Of a stretch of DNA of 44,509 bases, positions 41,008 through 44,509 are shown in pieces. The translations under genes were made by a program, and so were the position numbers. How positions within the stretch are numbered: position 1 is the stretch's first letter; each line of letters begins with the position of its first letter. The notes below the pieces were generated by a model. It did no database searches. It was not told the DNA's origin and was given only the letters and a program-made list of their open reading frames with translations. Location of the stretch: positions 1 to 44,509 of the IMG/VR virus record IMGVR_UViG_3300031857_015149; one strand, written 5' to 3'. Origin of the DNA: a virus.

Positions 41008-41023
41008 TTCTCCTTAATTATTC

Positions 41024-42823
41024 TTATGGGGTTGTTGTAGGTTCTGCTAGCTGAATTGGGGCTACCTCTTCAACTGGAGCGGGGGCTTCTCCTTGCGGAG
41101 CTTCTGCAGCTTCTGGAACTGCGAGAGCTTCTGTAGGCGGAGGTCCACCCTGAAGCATTTGATCTAAGCCTGGAGGCATAGGTGCAACGCTGCTAGACTG
41201 CTGAGCTTCTCTAGCTGCCTGCATAACCTCTGGAGCAACGGCAGCAAGCATAGCTTCTGTAAGCTCTGGAGTAATTACACCCTTTTCAATCAGAAGACGT
41301 AGACCAAGCTCTGTCGGACCAGGAGCATCCTGATCGGTAAAGCCGTGAGCACGTCTCCAAGTCTCAAAAGACACTGCCATTTTCTCAAATCCAGCATCTG
41401 CATCCATTGCACGGTCGTTACGAGTAGCAACTTGGCTTGGGTCAAACCAAATTACGAGTTTTTCAACGTCTGCAGGGTTATATCCGTTGGCAACTAGGTA
41501 AGGACGCAAGTAAACAACGGTCAAAGCGTCTGCAATGAGCAACATTAGAGGTTCAATGTGTGCTTTGTAGAGAGATTCGTCGATTTGCATCGCATTTGAG
41601 TACTTTACGTTGGCAAGACCGGTAACAACGTCCTTAGGAACGTCGATTCCTTGCAAAATTCGCTCCAAAACGCGGTCTGAGCGCTCTGCTAGGGCTGGAT
41701 CGAAGCTACGTTCGAACTTGAACTGCTTAATCTTGTCTCCAAGGTCTGCAGGGCCTCTAATAATCAGCGGAACAACAGCGGATGCGGAATCTTCATCGCG
41801 AATTGGTGTAGTCATTGCGTCAATGAGCTGATCTTCGAACTCATCTTGCAATTCTTCAGGCGTTGGGTCAGAATATAGACCGTCAGCGTCTTCATATGGG
41901 TAGTTAGGGTCCGGAGTTGCGGCTACGGACAGGCCATCAGGCAGATAGAGCGCACCAGCGTTCAGTCTGGAACGCGCAGTTGCACGGAATGTGCGGTTTA
42001 ACAACAGCAATTCTGCACAAAGATCAAGAAGACCCTTTAAACTCGAGTCAGCTTCATCAGAAAAACGTGGGTGAGCTCGCCAAATACGTCCAACAAAGGC
42101 GTTTGGCGGAAGTTTTATGATGTTTCTGTTAGTTGATCCCATTGCGGACTGGCCTTGATTATACTCTCGACGTCCAGCAATTAAGTAGTTGCCCTTTGAG
42201 TCAACGCTAAGTTCGTCAACGGATCGAATATCCCACGATTCTGCAATTTTGCTACCGGCTTTTGCTGGAGATTGTACCAAATAGCATTCTCCGGTCACTG
42301 CAAGGTTTAGGGCGGCGTCTCTCAGAAGACCGGCTTGACCTCCGTATGCCGAGTCAAGACGCTGTAGAGCCCGTTCTGCGGCCGTTGCGAGGTCTGCAGG
42401 AACGTTTCCAGCAATTCTTACTGGCATAGGAGTCTCTGCTGGGTTCTCAACGATGGCTGCGTATAGGCGAATACGTGAAACAACGCTGGCAACTAGGTTA
42501 AAAGCGTACTTGATCTCGCCAATAGCGTCATAATACTCCCAAGCATCTGTCTGCCAGGAAGAAGAAGTAGACGTTCTGCGGCTACGAAAGCGTTCTGCTT
42601 CGCCTCGGTCATTAAGTTGGACCTGAACTGCAGCTGCAGTAAGTGGACGTAGGGCGGAATATGGTAGAGATTCTGCAGGAGAATAGTTTGGGTTTAGAAA
42701 AACTGAATTTGACGGGAGTCCGGATGGGGTAATGATTGATCTGTCGTTTGCTGAAGTAGCTCGAAGTCTCCGCTGACCCGGCTGTGAAGGTTTCTTGTCC
42801 TGATTACGACTAAATAGTCCCAA
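41024..42823 (-). CDS. Portal protein
   Basis: 599 residues. The start is TTG at 42823, supported by AGGAG seven bases upstream. It forms the dodecameric DNA channel at one head vertex. Supporting stretches: YYDAIGEIKYAFNLVASVVSRIRLY near 97, TGECYLVQ at 177-184, the wing/stem region with VLERILQGIDVPKDVVTGLANVKYSNA (the last part matches the LDVPPEV-x-GL motif of actinophage portals) and a helical region VYLRPYL. The C-terminal 70 residues are Pro/Glu/Ala-rich and probably disordered. Length is in the normal range for actinophage portals. The stop is 17 bases before the Dps-fusion gene. Confidence 0.85.
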   Translation of the reverse strand: MGLFSRNQDKKPSQPGQRRLRATSANDRSIITPSGLPSNSVFLNPNYSPAESLPYSALRPLTAAAVQVQLNDRGEAERFRSRRTSTSSSWQTDAWEYYDAIGEIKYAFNLVASVVSRIRLYAAIVENPAETPMPVRIAGNVPADLATAAERALQRLDSAYGGQAGLLRDAALNLAVTGECYLVQSPAKAGSKIAESWDIRSVDELSVDSKGNYLIAGRREYNQGQSAMGSTNRNIIKLPPNAFVGRIWRAHPRFSDEADSSLKGLLDLCAELLLLNRTFRATARSRLNAGALYLPDGLSVAATPDPNYPYEDADGLYSDPTPEELQDEFEDQLIDAMTTPIRDEDSASAVVPLIIRGPADLGDKIKQFKFERSFDPALAERSDRVLERILQGIDVPKDVVTGLANVKYSNAMQIDESLYKAHIEPLMLLIADALTVVYLRPYLVANGYNPADVEKLVIWFDPSQVATRNDRAMDADAGFEKMAVSFETWRRAHGFTDQDAPGPTELGLRLLIEKGVITPELTEAMLAAVAPEVMQAAREAQQSSSVAPMPPGLDQMLQGGPPPTEALAVPEAAEAPQGEAPAPVEEVAPIQLAEPTTTP

Positions 42824-42861
42824 AATTTGCTCCTGTCATTAGTAGCGGAACGTTGCCATGG

Positions 42862-43209
42862 CTAGACACGTGCGGCCAGAATCCCGGCAACCGCAGACAA
42901 GGCAAGTGGGAGTGCACAAATCAAAGTTACCGTTGGTATTATTGTATATGAAATTACAATAAGTGATCCGAACCAAATAGACATGCACCAGTCGCATGTA
43001 AAGAAGTACCCTAGCGTGGTTGAAGGTGGAAAACGCTTCCAAACTCGTTGACGTAATGCGTCAAAAATAACGTCGGTAGTGAACAAACGTGAAAGTCTAA
43101 ACGTTGATAAAGCTAGGATAATGAACGTTATGTATGGGTTGTCAAGCAATTGGGTCTCGATTCGATTGTAGAGTTCGGTATGGGTTCCAAGAACGTAGAC
43201 GTGAGCCAC
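42862..43209 (-). CDS. Small DUF1360-like membrane protein
   Basis: 115 residues from a GTG at 43209, overlapping the previous gene by 68 bases. A TTG at residue 21, overlapping the previous stop by ten bases, is an alternative start. It has the DUF1360 pattern: a hydrophobic start with LSTFRLSRLFTTD, then TCDWCMSIWFG (Cys72, Cys75), then a long hydrophobic C-terminus with one or two membrane segments (about 80-112). DUF1360 proteins are common in actinophages and Firmicutes; their function is unknown. Confidence 0.75.
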   Translation of the reverse strand: MAHVYVLGTHTELYNRIETQLLDNPYITFIILALSTFRLSRLFTTDVIFDALRQRVWKRFPPSTTLGYFFTCDWCMSIWFGSLIVISYTIIPTVTLICALPLALSAVAGILAARV

Positions 43210-43516
43210 ATCCGCAGTTAACGTCCTTCTTGTAAACTATCATCTTTCCGGACTCTGTAACAACGTAAGAGTCGGTTTCTCCGGTTGGAGAGGTAGACTT
43301 CTCAAAGAGTGTGTAACGTTCGTTAAAGATGATCTGAGGACCTTCTGGGGAATCGGCTGCAATCGTAATGTTTGTTGTGGTAACGATTACTCTGGCTGTC
43401 TGAACGTAGTAGGTTCCTTGAGGATTTGGGTAAGACGTAATTTGGTGGACGTCGGGGAACATGTTTGGAGCTGCGAGAGCAACGTGAGCGGGGAATACAT
43501 CGTGAATTATTTTCAT
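43142..43516 (-). CDS. Conserved-looking phage hypothetical with CGCGSRLRSW motif
   Basis: 124 residues. The ATG at 43516 overlaps the upstream stop (ATGA), so it is translationally coupled. The middle is beta-rich (ARVIVTTTNITIAADSPEGPQIIF, then YTLFEK). The C-terminal part carries CGCGSRLRSW at 101-110 with two cysteines, a motif I associate with small proteins near the start of actinophage structural operons. No function can be given. Confidence 0.7.
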   Translation of the reverse strand: MKIIHDVFPAHVALAAPNMFPDVHQITSYPNPQGTYYVQTARVIVTTTNITIAADSPEGPQIIFNERYTLFEKSTSPTGETDSYVVTESGKMIVYKKDVNCGCGSRLRSWNPYRTLQSNRDPIA

Positions 43517-44019
43517 AGTCCTAGTCTACCTAAACGTTTGGCAATTGCTCTATGGGTAACTCCAGCTGCTCGAGCAATATCAGCGATGGAGACGTTATTG
43601 GCCCGAAGATCTTTGACGATTTGATCCATAAGGGCGTTTGCAATAGCAGGTCGAGAACTGCTTGGAGTTCGAGATCGATACTGTTTGGCTATGGGGGCTA
43701 GACGTCGGAGTTCTTCAGCGGTGATCGGAGGAACACCGGGGGATTTGGGGGTTAGACGTTGGTAGCCGTTTTTGGGAGTTTTGTGAGTAGGGCTAGGAAT
43801 AGGGACGTCGACAGGAGAAGATGTGTGATTTTGATCAACCCAGGCCTTGACTGTTGAACGTCCTTTTGGTGGGGTGAACGCTGACCCAATGGCTGAAAGA
43901 GTCCAGCCTTCATTATATAATGCATGAACCCTAGTCAGGAGTTGACGTCGATCTAAGGTTTGAAGCAGGAGTACTTCTGATTGAGGGAGAGGAAGCTCTC
44001 TAGCTAGACGTCTGGACAT
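43513..44019 (-). CDS. Two-HTH DNA-binding protein (regulator or small-terminase candidate)
   Basis: 168 residues, ATG at 44019. Residues about 27-64 (LLTRVHALYNEGWTLSAIG, then STVKAWVDQ) and 130-165 (VSIADIARAAGVTHRAIAKRLGRL) look like helix-turn-helix units joined by a Pro/Ser-rich linker. It is the first gene of the minus-strand block. No large terminase gene lies between it and the portal, which weakens a terminase small-subunit call; a transcription regulator is equally possible. The -10 element ends six bases before the ATG, so its mRNA is probably leaderless. Confidence 0.65.
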   Translation of the reverse strand: MSRRLARELPLPQSEVLLLQTLDRRQLLTRVHALYNEGWTLSAIGSAFTPPKGRSTVKAWVDQNHTSSPVDVPIPSPTHKTPKNGYQRLTPKSPGVPPITAEELRRLAPIAKQYRSRTPSSSRPAIANALMDQIVKDLRANNVSIADIARAAGVTHRAIAKRLGRLGL

Positions 44020-44025
44020 GAGTCT

Positions 44026-44034
44026 ATTGTATCA
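44026..44034 (-). promoter_or_regulatory. Extended -10 promoter for the HTH gene, probably leaderless
   Basis: The minus strand reads TGATACAAT, then six bases, then the ATG at 44019. Normal initiation distance puts the first transcribed base at or next to the start codon. No Shine-Dalgarno is seen. No consensus -35 at 16-17 bases. Confidence 0.55.
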
Positions 44035-44152
44035 TCTTTTCGTGCTAAGTTTATGTACTTTATTTAAAAATGATACCTTAATGAATTTTGACTTTGGCCT
44101 GCGATCGGGCAGTGCTTGCTTTTTGGCACTTTCAAAATTGTTTCCAAAAACC

Positions 44153-44274
44153 GAACAAATGTTCAAAAAACGGATCTAATTTTGTTATCAAAAAGTTATC
44201 AAAACAGGGGTGTCTAAACTTGCTAAAACCTAAATAATTTGGTTGAATTATCTTAGTTAGGTAAATTGCCTAAC
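44153..44274. promoter_or_regulatory. Palindromes and repeats in the divergent intergenic region
   Basis: The 44020-44297 gap holds several operator-like elements: GAACAAATGTTC (44153-44164, 5-bp arms); a direct repeat GTTATCAAAA at 44184-44193 and 44195-44204 (11-base period, about one helical turn); and the near-palindrome GTTAGGTAAATTGCCTAAC (44256-44274, one mismatch), 23 bases before the plus-strand start. They could bind a regulator controlling the divergent genes, perhaps the neighbouring HTH protein. A weaker inverted repeat (AGTGC/GCACT) lies at 44111-44130. Confidence 0.5.
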
Positions 44275-44297
44275 CTAAAAAAATGAAAGGCTACAAA

Positions 44298-44509
44298 ATG
44301 GAAAACCAAGAACTAAGAACTCAACTAGTAAAGTCAGTTAGAGAGAGTTTGAAACTAGACGCTAGCACTCACCTAGATATAAAGGTTGAAAACCTAATAA
44401 ACGAGGTAATCAACGACACTATGGCAACAACTTACGCCTTGCCACTTATGACTGAGTTAGTAGTTATGTCCTATAAGATTTACAAAACTAACTTAGAGAG
44501 AGTTGAACA
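44298..44509 (+). CDS. Plus-strand hypothetical gene (partial, continues beyond the window)
   Basis: Seventy codons are visible from the ATG at 44298, with AAAGG eight bases upstream; an in-frame ATG at 44283 is a poorer start. The sequence is helical and polar at first (MENQELRTQLVKSVRESLKL), with NLINEVINDTMATTYALPLM later. No family recognised. Opposite direction to all other genes, so it marks the edge of the structural block, possibly the beginning of an early region. Confidence 0.6.
   Translation, partial: MENQELRTQLVKSVRESLKLDASTHLDIKVENLINEVINDTMATTYALPLMTELVVMSYKIYKTNLERVE

Noticed and set aside
44020-44297. tRNA or other structured RNA gene
   Set aside because: Only short separate inverted repeats are seen; no cloverleaf or long paired structure.

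Overview
The window is a virion-structure region of a tailed double-stranded DNA phage. All genes but one are on the minus strand, so the transcription order runs from high to low coordinates. The portal, the head maturation protease with its associated accessory domains, the scaffold-MCP fusion, and a small DUF1360-like membrane protein all resemble actinobacteriophage proteins. Three extended -10 promoters, one of which would give a leaderless mRNA, fit that host group. The moderately A+T-rich sequence points to a lower-GC actinobacterium, possibly a freshwater one; this is inference only.

Layout in transcription order. (1) 44298-44509 is the start of a plus-strand gene, divergent from the rest across a 280-bp region rich in palindromes (44020-44297). 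(2) 44019-42862 holds a two-HTH protein, a CGCGSRLRSW-motif protein and a DUF1360-like membrane protein. (3) 42823-29122 holds the portal, a Dps/ferritin-like fusion protein, a 3522-residue giant protein and a 47-residue protein. An intrinsic terminator follows. (4) From a promoter at 29063-29071 come 45- and 65-residue proteins, a 6144-residue giant protein (18.4 kb gene), and 125- and 61-residue proteins. (5) From a promoter at 9644-9652 come a 1509-residue maturation protease, the 667-residue scaffold-MCP fusion, a 364-residue capsid-associated protein, a 526-residue tail- or virion-protein candidate, and the first codons of another gene leaving the window.

The centre of interest is the pair of giants. 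They look like 'polyvalent proteins' in the sense of Aravind and colleagues: chains of unrelated effector domains thought to be packaged and ejected with the genome. The 3522-residue protein carries a DEDDh exonuclease, a complete UvrD-like SF1 helicase, a complete ArdC antirestriction module and a zincin. The 6144-residue protein carries a DEDDh exonuclease, three zincins, many small beta-barrel-like modules, two ADP-ribosyltransferase-like domains, two GNAT-like domains and a ParB-like domain.

Both giants are divided by 18 copies of one short motif, GPSPK[Q/E/K]E (12 and 6 copies), which appears in no other protein of the window. Nearly every segment between motifs holds one recognisable domain. 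The copies use different synonymous codons, so the motif is kept at protein level. The simplest idea is a processing, docking or linker signal that turns each giant into a set of separate ejected effectors. Candidate proteases (the maturation protease and five HExxH domains) are encoded in the same region. A second motif, RDxxGR[W/F], occurs near the N terminus of both giants and, in a variant form, twice in the maturation protease; it could be a head-targeting tag.
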